DNA of 19,012 nucleotides from Actinomycetes bacterium (lineage in GTDB: Bacteria; Actinomycetota; Actinomycetes; Propionibacteriales; Propionibacteriaceae): contig JAEWOI010000046.1 of assembly GCA_023460935.1 (NCBI GenBank), positions 1 through 19,012 on the forward strand, read 5' to 3'. Every line of letters begins with the position of its first letter. Position 1 is the stretch's first letter. Under the pieces are notes generated by a model. It was not told where the DNA came from. It worked only from the letters and a program-made list of their open reading frames with translations, and ran no database searches. Below, piece by piece: positions 6,743-13,418 of the stretch. The position numbers and the translations under genes are program-made.

Positions 6743-6772
6743 GGCGCGGCTCAGCAGGGCGCGGCTCAGCAG
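6743..6772. repeat. 15-bp perfect tandem repeat (two copies)
   Basis: GGCGCGGCTCAGCAG occurs twice in direct succession, just beyond the 3' end of the aldo/keto reductase gene. On the minus strand each unit would encode Ala-Glu-Pro-Arg-Pro in the frame after the reductase stop. It looks like a simple local duplication. Confidence 0.8.
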
Positions 6773-6776
6773 TGGG

Positions 6777-7715
6777 TCAGGCGAACGGGGCCGAGGCCTT
6801 GTTCAGGCGGTTCAGCTGGCTCCGGGAGAGCTTCAGTTCCGCAGCGGCCAGGACGGCGGGAAGCTGCTCCACGGAACTGACCGAGGCGATCGGGGCGGTG
6901 ACGCCGGGCTGCTGGCGCACCCAGGCCAGCGCGACCGTCGCCGGGTCGGCGCCCAGTTCGTCAGCGATCGCGACCACTGCGTCCACCACCGCGAAACCCT
7001 GCTCGGACGCGAAGTGCTTGACCCGGGCGGCCCTCGGGCCGTGGATCTGCTCGTCGCGCCGGTACTTTCCGGTGAGGAAACCGGCCGCCAGGCCGTAGTA
7101 CGTGACCAGGGCCAGGCCGTGCTCTGCCGCCTGCGCGGCCAGCCCGCCACTCTCCACGTCCGTACGGTGCAACAGGTTGTACTGCGGCTGCACCGCCACC
7201 GGCTCGGCCAGGCCGTCGGCCTTCGCCACGGCGATGACCTCTGCGACCCGCTCCGCCGGGAAGTTCGACAGCCCGTAGTGCCGGATCGAGCCCTCGCGCA
7301 CCATGGCGTCGAACGCGCCCACCCACTCCGCGGTCGGGACGTGCGGGTCGTCCTCGTGGGCGTAGTAGAGGTCGATCGTCTCCACCCCGAGGCGGCGGCG
7401 GGAGCCGTCGAGGCAGACCCGCAGGTTCGCCGGCCGCAGGCCGCGGTAGCGCGGGTGCTTGCCCGCCTTGGTCGCCACCACCACCTGCGAACGCGCCTCC
7501 CGGTGCCGCAGCCACGAACCGATGATGCTCTCCGACTCACCGCCGGAATGGCCGGGAACCCAGGTGGAGTAGGAGTCGGCCGTGTCGAGGAAGTTGCCCC
7601 CGGCCTCGACGAACGCGTCGAGGATCTGCTCCGAGGCTTCCCGGTCGGCGGTCCAGCCGAAGACATTCCCACCGAGGCAGAGCGGCCACACCCGTAGGGA
7701 GGCGATGCGTTTCAT
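6777..7715 (-). CDS. aldo/keto reductase
   Basis: An NADPH-dependent oxidoreductase of the aldo/keto reductase superfamily, which reduces aldehydes or ketones on a TIM barrel. At 312 residues it has normal length. The catalytic tetrad is visible: Asp44 and Tyr49 in FLDTADSYS (43-50), Lys83 in VVVATKAG, and His120 in LYYAHEDD. GLSNFPAERVAEV after the fourth strand and QPQYNLLHR before the fifth are typical, as is the C-terminal cofactor region with PIASVSSVEQL. Ending residues near 300 resemble the subgroup often annotated as 'general stress protein 69-like' reductases. The natural substrate cannot be deduced, and the neighbours give no help. ATG 7713-7715 follows TAGGCT by 6 bases with no SD, so the mRNA is probably leaderless. 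Confidence 0.95.
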   Translation of the reverse strand: MKRIASLRVWPLCLGGNVFGWTADREASEQILDAFVEAGGNFLDTADSYSTWVPGHSGGESESIIGSWLRHREARSQVVVATKAGKHPRYRGLRPANLRVCLDGSRRRLGVETIDLYYAHEDDPHVPTAEWVGAFDAMVREGSIRHYGLSNFPAERVAEVIAVAKADGLAEPVAVQPQYNLLHRTDVESGGLAAQAAEHGLALVTYYGLAAGFLTGKYRRDEQIHGPRAARVKHFASEQGFAVVDAVVAIADELGADPATVALAWVRQQPGVTAPIASVSSVEQLPAVLAAAELKLSRSQLNRLNKASAPFA

Positions 7716-7721
7716 TCCGGC

Positions 7722-7727
7722 AGCCTA
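7722..7727 (-). promoter_or_regulatory. -10 box for the aldo/keto reductase gene (leaderless start)
   Basis: TAGGCT on the minus strand lies 6 bases before the ATG at 7715. This is the same hexamer as at uppS. Confidence 0.55.
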
Positions 7728-7775
7728 GTGGGCGCACCTGCCCGGCCACGGCGTTTTCCTGTGGTCAGGCCGAGC

Positions 7776-7814
7776 GGGGCGGCGCCCCCGCCCGTCGCGC
7801 GAGGGCGCCGCCCC
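7776..7814 (-). terminator. hairpin after the araB-SIMPL transcript
   Basis: GGGGCGGCGCCC (7776-7787) and GGGCGCCGCCCC (7803-7814) form a perfect 12-bp GC stem with a 15-base loop, starting 5 bases beyond the stop codon of the SIMPL gene. There is no T run. It probably ends the leftward araB-SIMPL message. Confidence 0.6.
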
Positions 7815-7819
7815 CGCCC

Positions 7820-8434
7820 CTACTCGCCGAGCTCGAAGTCGACGCTGAGGTTGACGCTCACCTGGGTTGTGCTGGAGAACTCCACGCCGAGGTCGAGGTC
7901 GGCCGCCCGGCCGCGCGCTGCGAGCATGCCGTAGGCCACCGACTCGTGCGGTCCGGGCATGCTCCAGGAGTCGCTGGCGTTGGCGATGCCGGTGACCCGC
8001 AGCCCGGCAGCGGCGGCCACAGCGTCCGCCTTGCGCCGGGCGCGCACCATCGCCGCAGCAGCCAGCGGGATGCTCGCCTCAAACGTGTCGTAGACCCACT
8101 CCAGGTGCTCAAGGCTGAGGTTCGGACGGTCGGCGAGCACGCCCAGGGCGGCCGGCAGCTGGCCGGGCTCCACCGCCACCCGCAGCGAGATCTGCGCCTT
8201 CTGGTTGCGGCCCAGCAGGTGCTCGGTAGAGGCGAGCCGCACGCCGGTCACCTCGATGCCGGCCTCATCCACGCCCGCCGCGGTGAGTGCTGCCACCAGG
8301 TCGCGCACCTCGGCGGCCCGCTTGCCGGCTGCGTTGCCCAGCACCGCTGCGGTGCCGGCGACAACCAGGTGCAGCCGTGCGCCGCTGGCCGCCACGTCGG
8401 CGGTGTCCTCGACGGTGATCCGCAGGATGCCCAT
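7820..8434 (-). CDS. SIMPL-domain (DUF541) protein
   Basis: A 204-residue protein with the SIMPL/DUF541 pattern. A beta-rich first half (ARLHLVVAGTAAVLGNAA, then a helix AAEVRDLVAALTAAGVDEAGIEVTGV) is followed by SLRVAVEPGQLPAALGVLADRPNLSLEHLEWVYD. A long helix with AMVRARRKADAVAAAAGLRV comes next, and then the final strands. The family forms oligomeric rings in some bacteria but has no general function. Many members are exported; this one has no signal peptide or lipobox (it begins MGILRITVED), so it is probably cytosolic. ATG 8432-8434 is chosen because it is 7 bases after the araB stop and the DUF541 similarity starts there. Upstream codons in this frame overlap araB. The tight spacing implies co-translation with the ribulokinase. 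Its role in arabinose use is unknown. Confidence 0.8.
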   Translation of the reverse strand: MGILRITVEDTADVAASGARLHLVVAGTAAVLGNAAGKRAAEVRDLVAALTAAGVDEAGIEVTGVRLASTEHLLGRNQKAQISLRVAVEPGQLPAALGVLADRPNLSLEHLEWVYDTFEASIPLAAAAMVRARRKADAVAAAAGLRVTGIANASDSWSMPGPHESVAYGMLAARGRAADLDLGVEFSSTTQVSVNLSVDFELGE

Positions 8435-8441
8435 GGCCGGC

Positions 8442-10037
8442 TCAGCTGTTCGCCACAGCGGCGTGCTCGATCGGCAGGCCGGCCTTGAACCGCTCCATGA
8501 ACCCGGCGAAGCCGGCGACGTCCGCAGGGTCGGGCTGGACGGTGTCCAGCGCCGCGCCGGCGAACACCTCGCGGTCGAGGTACTCATCGAGTGCACCGCC
8601 GCCGTCGCGGGCGAACGCGGCCAGCAGGGCGATGCCCCATGGCCCGCCCTCGCCGGCGATGTCACCGACGGAGACCGGCGCCTCGATGGCCGCTGCCAGG
8701 AACCGCTGCGCCACGCCCTTGGTGCGGAACATGCCGCCATGGGCGAACATCGAGTCCAGCTGGACGCCCTCGGACTTCAGCAGCACGTCCATGCCGATCC
8801 GCAGTGTGCCGAGCGAGGCGAACAGCTGCGAGCGCATGAAGTTGGCCAGGTTGAGGCGGCTGTCCGGAGTGCGCACGAACAGCGGACGGCCCTCGTGCAG
8901 GCCGGTGATGTGCTCACCCGAGAGGTAGTTGTAGGCCAGCAGCCCCCCGCAGTCCGGATCACCCTCGAGGGCAGCCCGGAACAGGGTCTCGAACACCCTG
9001 CCGGTGTCGGCGCCCGAGCCGAGCGCAGCCGCGAACTCGGCGAACAGGCCGGCCCAGGCGTTCAGCTCGCTCGCACCGTTGTTGCAGTGCACCATGGCCA
9101 CCAGGTCGCCGGCCGGGGTGGTCACCAGGTCCAGCTCGGCGTGGCGTCGCTTCAGCTCGCCCTCCAGCACCACCATCGCGAAGATCGAGGTGCCGGCGCT
9201 GACGTTGCCGGTGCGCCGCGCGACCGAGTTGGTCGCGACCATGCCGGTGCCGGCGTCGCCCTCAGGTGGGCAGGCCAGGACGCCGGGACGGAGGCGACCC
9301 TCGGGGTCGAGCCGCCGCGCGCCCGCCTCGGTGAGGGTTCCGGCCGGGGTACCTGCTGCCAGTACCTTCGGCAGCACGTCACCCAGCCGCCAGCCGAAGC
9401 CCCGCGGGGCGACGAGCTCGTCGAACTGGGCCAGCATCGTTGCGTTGTAGTTGCCGGTGGCGACGTCGATGGGGAACATGCCGCTGGCGTCGCCGACGCC
9501 CAGCACGCGTTCACCGGTCAGCTGCCAGTGCACGTAGCCGGCGAGGGTGTTGAGGTGCGCCACCCGACCCACGTGCTCCTCGCCGCTGAGGACGGCCTGG
9601 TACAGGTGAGCGATCGACCAGCGCTGCGGGATGTTGTGCCCGAACAGCTCGCTGAGCTCTGCGGCGGCGGCCCCGGTGATGGTGTTGCGCCAGGTGCGGA
9701 ACGGCACCAGCAGCTCTCCGTCGGCGTCGAAAGCAAGGTAGCCGTGCATCATCGCCGACACCCCGATCGCCCCGACACCGGTCAGCTCCACGCCGTAGCG
9801 CTCGCGCACGTCCGCGGCCAGGGAGGCGAAGCAGCCGGCAAGCCCGGCCCAGACAGCATCGAGGGAGTACGTCCAGATGCGGTCGACGAACTGGTTCTCC
9901 CAGTCGAAGGCCCCGGTGGCCACGGGCTGGTTGTCCGGCCCGGTCAGCACGGCCTTGATCCGGGTCGAGCCGAGCTCGATGCCCAGCGCCGTCCGGCCGG
10001 CTTCGATCGCCTCGCGGGCTTCGGCCTGATCGATCAT
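8442..10037 (-). CDS. araB: FGGY-family L-ribulokinase (AraK-like type)
   Basis: Predicted to phosphorylate L-ribulose to L-ribulose 5-phosphate with ATP in the cytosol. The 531-residue protein has the two FGGY kinase lobes. Phosphate loop 1 is GIELGSTRIK (19-28). The sugar-binding block is SAMMHGYLAFD with FRTWRN. The C-lobe contains GDAGTGMVATN and GNVSAGTSIF, and later AHGGMFRTKGVAQRFL followed by GEGGPWGIALLAAF. The overall pattern resembles the kinase group found with araA/araD in Clostridium and Bacteroides (called AraK in clostridia) more than the ~560-residue E. coli AraB. That assignment is from memory of the family. AAGGAGG (10045-10051) lies 7 bases before ATG 10037, a very strong RBS. 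It faces away from recO and is co-transcribed with the SIMPL gene. A LacI-type palindrome overlaps its promoter. Confidence 0.88.
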   Translation of the reverse strand: MIDQAEAREAIEAGRTALGIELGSTRIKAVLTGPDNQPVATGAFDWENQFVDRIWTYSLDAVWAGLAGCFASLAADVRERYGVELTGVGAIGVSAMMHGYLAFDADGELLVPFRTWRNTITGAAAAELSELFGHNIPQRWSIAHLYQAVLSGEEHVGRVAHLNTLAGYVHWQLTGERVLGVGDASGMFPIDVATGNYNATMLAQFDELVAPRGFGWRLGDVLPKVLAAGTPAGTLTEAGARRLDPEGRLRPGVLACPPEGDAGTGMVATNSVARRTGNVSAGTSIFAMVVLEGELKRRHAELDLVTTPAGDLVAMVHCNNGASELNAWAGLFAEFAAALGSGADTGRVFETLFRAALEGDPDCGGLLAYNYLSGEHITGLHEGRPLFVRTPDSRLNLANFMRSQLFASLGTLRIGMDVLLKSEGVQLDSMFAHGGMFRTKGVAQRFLAAAIEAPVSVGDIAGEGGPWGIALLAAFARDGGGALDEYLDREVFAGAALDTVQPDPADVAGFAGFMERFKAGLPIEHAAVANS

Positions 10038-10103
10038 CCTTGATCCTCCTTAGGGCTGGCCGCCAGCGACGCCGTCGGTCGTGCGGCCGGTTTGCACGAG
10101 GTC

Positions 10104-10133
10104 ATTGTGGCAGTCGGGTGTGTGCGCTAACAA
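10104..10133 (-). promoter_or_regulatory. araB promoter with LacI-type operator
   Basis: On the minus strand TTGTTA (10133-10128) and CACAAT (10109-10104) are separated by 18 bases, a plausible -35/-10 pair. The near-palindrome TGTTAGCGCACACA (10132-10119) overlaps the -35 and resembles the TGTTAGCGCTAACA sites of LacI-family sugar repressors. Transcription would start near 10097, leaving a leader of about 60 bases with the strong AAGGAGG. Confidence 0.55.
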
Positions 10134-10178
10134 CGGCGCGCCGGAAGGCGCGCGCAGCCGCCGAAGGCGTCCGCGGGG

Positions 10179-10184
10179 GAGAAT
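10179..10184 (+). promoter_or_regulatory. possible -10 box for recO
   Basis: GAGAAT lies 6 bases before the GTG at 10191 with no Shine-Dalgarno sequence between. It departs from TANNNT at the first base, so support is weaker than for the other leaderless starts in the window. Confidence 0.35.
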
Positions 10185-10190
10185 GGCCGG

Positions 10191-10937
10191 GTGCCGACCT
10201 ACCGTGACGAGGCGGTCGTGCTGCGCACCCACAAGCTGGGCGAGGCCGACCGGATCATCACCGTGCTCTCGCGCCGGCACGGGAAGCTGCGCGCGGTGGC
10301 CAGGGGGGTGCGGCGCACCTCGTCGAAGTTCGGTGCGCGGCTCGAGCCGTTCAGCCACGTCGACCTGCAGTTCGCCACCGGCCGCACCCTGGACGTGATC
10401 ACCCAGGCGGTCACCCTGCACCCGTACTCCGAGCCGCTCGCCCACGACTACGAGCGCTACACGACCGGCCAGGTGATGATCGAGACCGCCGACCGGCTGG
10501 TCACCGAGGAGGGCGAACCGTCACTTCAGCAGTACCAGTTGCTGGTGGGCGCGCTGCACGCGCTCACCTCCGGCACCTCCGACGGGCCGCGCCCGCCCGC
10601 GATGGTGATGGACGCCTACCTGCTGCGGTCCCTCGCCCTGGCCGGCTACGCCCCGACGCTCGCCGACTGCGCGCGCTGCGGCGCGGCAGGGCCGCACGAG
10701 GCCTTCTCACCACAGCTCGGCGGCATGGTCTGCCGGCGCTGCCGCCCGCCCGGCTCCGCGCACCCGGCCCCGGCCACCGTGGCCTACCTGGGCGCACTGC
10801 TCGCCGGCGACTGGCCGCGCACCCGGGGCACCGAGCCGGCCACCGTGCGCCAGGGCAACGGGCTGGTGGCGGCGTTCCTCGGCTGGCACCTCGACCGCGG
10901 ACTGCGCTCGCTCGGGCACGTCGACCGGTCGTCCTGA
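10191..10937 (+). CDS. recO: DNA repair protein RecO
   Basis: Acts with RecF and RecR to load RecA on gapped DNA and anneals SSB-coated strands. It has 248 residues, the standard length. The N-terminal OB fold starts at YRDEAVVLRTHKLGEADRIITVLSRRHGKLRAVARGVRR (4-42). A helical domain follows, and the zinc site Cys160-x2-Cys163 and Cys181-x2-Cys184 is complete. GTG 10191 is chosen because the OB-fold sequence starts immediately, and the nearby upstream GAGAAT box suggests a leaderless mRNA. The gene lies between the divergent araB and the co-directional araD-araA genes, though it has no role in sugar use. In other actinobacteria recO is usually beside uppS, so the arabinose genes have probably been placed around it. 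Confidence 0.97.
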   Translation: MPTYRDEAVVLRTHKLGEADRIITVLSRRHGKLRAVARGVRRTSSKFGARLEPFSHVDLQFATGRTLDVITQAVTLHPYSEPLAHDYERYTTGQVMIETADRLVTEEGEPSLQQYQLLVGALHALTSGTSDGPRPPAMVMDAYLLRSLALAGYAPTLADCARCGAAGPHEAFSPQLGGMVCRRCRPPGSAHPAPATVAYLGALLAGDWPRTRGTEPATVRQGNGLVAAFLGWHLDRGLRSLGHVDRSS

Positions 10938-10956
10938 GCTGCCGCCGACGCACCGG

Positions 10957-10970
10957 TGTTATCGATATCA
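10957..10970. promoter_or_regulatory. LacI-type operator upstream of araD
   Basis: TGTTATCGATATCA is a 14-bp palindrome with one imperfect pair, centred on CG as in LacI/GalR-family operators. CCGTTATCGG at 10973-10982 follows directly and may be a second, weaker site. The region lies 150-170 bases before araD. Confidence 0.5.
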
Positions 10971-11003
10971 AACCGTTATCGGACGATGCCACGTCCTACC
11001 CGG

Positions 11004-11018
11004 TGGTAACGGTAACAT
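11004..11018 (+). promoter_or_regulatory. second operator and -10 box of the araDA promoter
   Basis: TGGTAACGGTAACA (11004-11017) is an imperfect LacI-type palindrome. TAACAT (11013-11018) fits the TANNNT -10 pattern and overlaps it, so repressor binding would block the promoter. No clear -35 is seen. Transcription would begin near 11025. Confidence 0.4.
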
Positions 11019-11065
11019 CCTGTCAGGCGAGCATCGTGGCAGCCAGTGAACAGGAGCACATTGAC

Positions 11066-11131
11066 GTGACGCGAACAATCAGACCCCTAGCCGCAAGCGG
11101 TTTGCCGAGCCTGGCGTGGAGCCGACGGTGA
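11066..11131 (+). CDS. possible 21-codon leader ORF overlapping araD
   Basis: A GTG at 11066 with AGGAG (11052-11056) 9 bases upstream opens a 21-codon frame beginning MTRTIRPLAASG and ending LAWSRR. Its TGA (11129-11131) overlaps the GTG of araD (11128-11130) in a GTGA arrangement, the same overlap as between araD and araA. The AGGAG is the best Shine-Dalgarno sequence in the araD upstream region. The ORF could be a translated leader coupled to araD, or a chance frame. The peptide shows no known domain and no run of one amino acid. Confidence 0.4.
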   Translation: MTRTIRPLAASGLPSLAWSRR

Positions 11132-11817
11132 CCGGGGTGCCGGCGGGCCTGAGGGACGTCGTCGACGCGCTCAAGGCCGAGGTGGCCGCCCTGCACGCCG
11201 AGTTGCCGCGCAACCAGCTGGTGGTCTGGACGGCGGGGAACGTCTCCGCCCGGGTGCCGGGCGCAGACCTGTTGGTGATCAAGCCGTCGGGGGTGTCGTA
11301 CGACGACCTCACGCCCGAGGCCATGGTGGTCTGTGACTTCGACGCCAACCTGGTCGAGGGCGAGCGCAGCCCTTCGTCGGACACTGCGGCCCACGCCTAC
11401 GTCTACGCCCACATGCCGCACGTCGGCGGCGTGGTGCACACCCACTCCGACTACGCCACGGCGTGGGCGTCGCGCCGCGAGCCGATCCCGTGCGTGCTCA
11501 CGATGATCGCAGACGAGTTCGGCGGCGACATCCCGGTTGGCCCGTTCGCGCTGATCGGCGACGACTCGATCGGCCGGGGCATCGTGGAGACGCTGCGCGA
11601 CAGCCGCTCCCGCGCCGTGCTGATGGCCAACCACGGCCCGTTCACGATCGGCTCCGACGCCAGGGACGCGGTGAAGGCCGCTGTGATGGTGGAGGACGTC
11701 GCCCGCACCGTGCACCTGGCCAGGCAGCTGGGTGAGCCCGTGCCGATCCCGCAGGCCGACATCGACCGCCTCTTCGACCGCTACCAGAACGTCTATGGAC
11801 AAGGAAGTGCCAAGTGA
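11128..11817 (+). CDS. araD: L-ribulose-5-phosphate 4-epimerase
   Basis: Converts L-ribulose 5-phosphate to D-xylulose 5-phosphate, linking arabinose to the pentose phosphate pathway. A class II aldolase fold of 229 residues: TAGNVSAR (35-42) and IKPSGVSYDDL bind phosphate, SSDT (84-86 region) carries the conserved Asp, and the zinc ligands are the two His of VVHTHSD (104 and 106) and the His of MANHG (169). The C-terminal FDRYQNVYGQ holds the family Tyr. GTG 11128 is preferred because GGAG (11118-11121) lies 6 bases upstream and the codon overlaps the stop of a possible leader ORF; GTG 11116 in the same frame is an alternative. The gene overlaps araA by 4 bases (GTGA), so the two are co-translated. 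Confidence 0.93.
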   Translation: MTGVPAGLRDVVDALKAEVAALHAELPRNQLVVWTAGNVSARVPGADLLVIKPSGVSYDDLTPEAMVVCDFDANLVEGERSPSSDTAAHAYVYAHMPHVGGVVHTHSDYATAWASRREPIPCVLTMIADEFGGDIPVGPFALIGDDSIGRGIVETLRDSRSRAVLMANHGPFTIGSDARDAVKAAVMVEDVARTVHLARQLGEPVPIPQADIDRLFDRYQNVYGQGSAK

Positions 11818-13307
11818 GCAAGCAGATCTGGTTCCTTACCGGCAGCCAGGACCTGTACGGCGAGGACGTGCTGCTGCAGGTGCGTGACCAGTCGGCGCAG
11901 ATCTCCGACGCCCTGGCCGCCTCCGACCAGCTGCCCGTGCAGGTCGTAGCCAAGCCGACGCTGAAGGATGCCGGCGCGATCCGCCGCGCGATGCTGGACG
12001 CGAACTCCGACGACGACTGCGTCGGCGTGATCGCCTGGATGCACACGTTCTCCCCGGCCAAGATGTGGATCGCCGGCATGGACGCGCTCACCAAGCCGTT
12101 CCTGCACCTGCACACCCAGGTGAACGTCGACCTGCCGTGGGCGACGATCGACATGGACTTCATGAACCTGAACCAGGCCGCCCACGGCGACCGCGAGTTC
12201 GCGTTCATCGCGACCCGCCTCGGCGTGCCGCGCAAGACCGTCGCCGGCCACGTCAGCGACCCGCGGGTGCTGGCCCGGGTGGGCGTGTGGGCGCGGGCGG
12301 CCCTCGCCCGCGCAGAACTGCGCACCCTGAAGCTGGTGCGCTTCGGCGACAACATGCGCAACGTCGCCGTCACCGAGGGCGACAAGGTGGAGGCCGAACG
12401 CCGGTTCGGCGTGTCGGTGAACACCTACGGCGTGAACGACCTGGTCAACGTGATGGACCAGGTAGGCGAAGCCGAGGTGGACGCCCTCGTTGCCGAGTAC
12501 CTGGACCGCTACGACGTGGCGGCGGAGCTGCACCCGGGCGCAGACCGGCACGACTCCCTGCGCTACGGCGCCCGGATCGAGGTGGCCCTGCGCCGCTTCG
12601 TCGTCGACGGCGGCTACGGCGCCTTCACCACCAACTTCGAGGACCTGGGCGCGCTGCGCCAGCTGCCCGGGCTGGCCGTGCAGCGGCTGGAGGGCGAGGG
12701 CATCGGCTTCGCCGGTGAGGGTGACTGGAAGACCGCCGTGCTCGGCCGCACCCTCGGCGTGATGGCCGCCGGACTGCCCGGCGGCACGTCGTTCATGGAG
12801 GACTACACCTACCACCTGCAGCCGGGCAACGAGCTGAGCCTCGGTGCCCACATGCTCGAGGTGAGCCCGGACATCGCGGCCGGCGTCCCGCGCATCGAGA
12901 TCCACCCGCTCGGCATCGGCGGCCGGGAGGACCCCGTCCGCATGGTGTTCGACGCCGCTCCCGGCGAAGGCGTCGTCCTCGGCCTGTCCGACCTCGGCGA
13001 CCGGTTCCGGATGGTGGCCAACCAGGTGACCGTCGTGCCGCCGCTGGCCGAGATGCCCAGACTGCCGGTGGCCCGGGCGGTATGGCGCGCCAAGCCGGAC
13101 TTCACCACCTCAACCGAGTGCTGGCTGAGCGCCGGCGGGCCGCACCACACGGTGCTCTCGACCGCGCTCACCGCAGAGCACCTCACCGACCTGGCCGAGA
13201 TGCTGGGCACGGAGCTCGCCCTGATCGGCGAGGACACCAGGACCGGACAGTTCCTGAACGAACTGCGCTGGAACAACGCCTACTACCGGCTCGCCCTGGG
13301 CTTCTAG
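11814..13307 (+). CDS. araA: L-arabinose isomerase
   Basis: Interconverts L-arabinose and L-ribulose in the cytosol, the first step of the isomerase pathway. At 497 residues it is close to E. coli AraA (500). The N-terminus WFLTGSQDLYG (6-16) and HTFSPAKMWI (77-86) are diagnostic. The Mn-binding residues expected by alignment with E. coli are present: Glu302 (GEGDWKTA), Glu329 (SFMEDYTYH), His346 (GAHMLEV) and His445 (GGPHHTVLS). GTG 11814 overlaps the araD stop in a GTGA junction, with AAGGAAG a few bases upstream as the likely RBS. It is followed after 111 bases by the sugar-binding lipoprotein gene, probably on the same transcript. Confidence 0.98.
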   Translation: MSKQIWFLTGSQDLYGEDVLLQVRDQSAQISDALAASDQLPVQVVAKPTLKDAGAIRRAMLDANSDDDCVGVIAWMHTFSPAKMWIAGMDALTKPFLHLHTQVNVDLPWATIDMDFMNLNQAAHGDREFAFIATRLGVPRKTVAGHVSDPRVLARVGVWARAALARAELRTLKLVRFGDNMRNVAVTEGDKVEAERRFGVSVNTYGVNDLVNVMDQVGEAEVDALVAEYLDRYDVAAELHPGADRHDSLRYGARIEVALRRFVVDGGYGAFTTNFEDLGALRQLPGLAVQRLEGEGIGFAGEGDWKTAVLGRTLGVMAAGLPGGTSFMEDYTYHLQPGNELSLGAHMLEVSPDIAAGVPRIEIHPLGIGGREDPVRMVFDAAPGEGVVLGLSDLGDRFRMVANQVTVVPPLAEMPRLPVARAVWRAKPDFTTSTECWLSAGGPHHTVLSTALTAEHLTDLAEMLGTELALIGEDTRTGQFLNELRWNNAYYRLALGF

Positions 13308-13334
13308 GGCGACGCCACGACACAACTGAATACG

Positions 13335-13363
13335 GCCCGCGCCGGGGACTTCCCGGGTCGGGC
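13335..13363 (+). other. intercistronic hairpin between araA and the binding-protein gene
   Basis: GCCCGCGCCGGG (13335-13346) and CCCGGGTCGGGC (13352-13363) pair at 10 of 12 positions around the loop GACTT. There is no T run. It may protect the 3' end of araA mRNA or reduce read-through into the transporter genes. Confidence 0.45.
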
Positions 13364-13418
13364 AAGTCATCAAGACAGGTCTCCACGCAGGGGCGGGGGA
13401 TCTAGAAAGAGAGCAGCA

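Noticed and set aside
6743..6772. 15-bp tandem repeat as a functional element
   Set aside because: Two copies only, directly past a stop codon, with no palindrome or promoter link; it is best seen as a local duplication.
8435..8740. N-terminal extension of the SIMPL protein
   Set aside because: It lies wholly inside araB in another frame and has shadow composition. The DUF541 similarity begins at ATG 8434.
8205..10043. 612-codon open frame on the plus strand opposite araB
   Set aside because: Low-complexity composition and no domains; araB on the other strand is certain. Similar shadows opposite leuA (1487-2857), the binding-protein gene (13110-14636) and araA (11793-12905) were dropped for the same reason.
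11061..11066. TTGACG as the -35 box of araDA
   Set aside because: No -10 hexamer lies at 16-19 bases downstream. TAACAT at 11013-11018, overlapping an operator, fits better.
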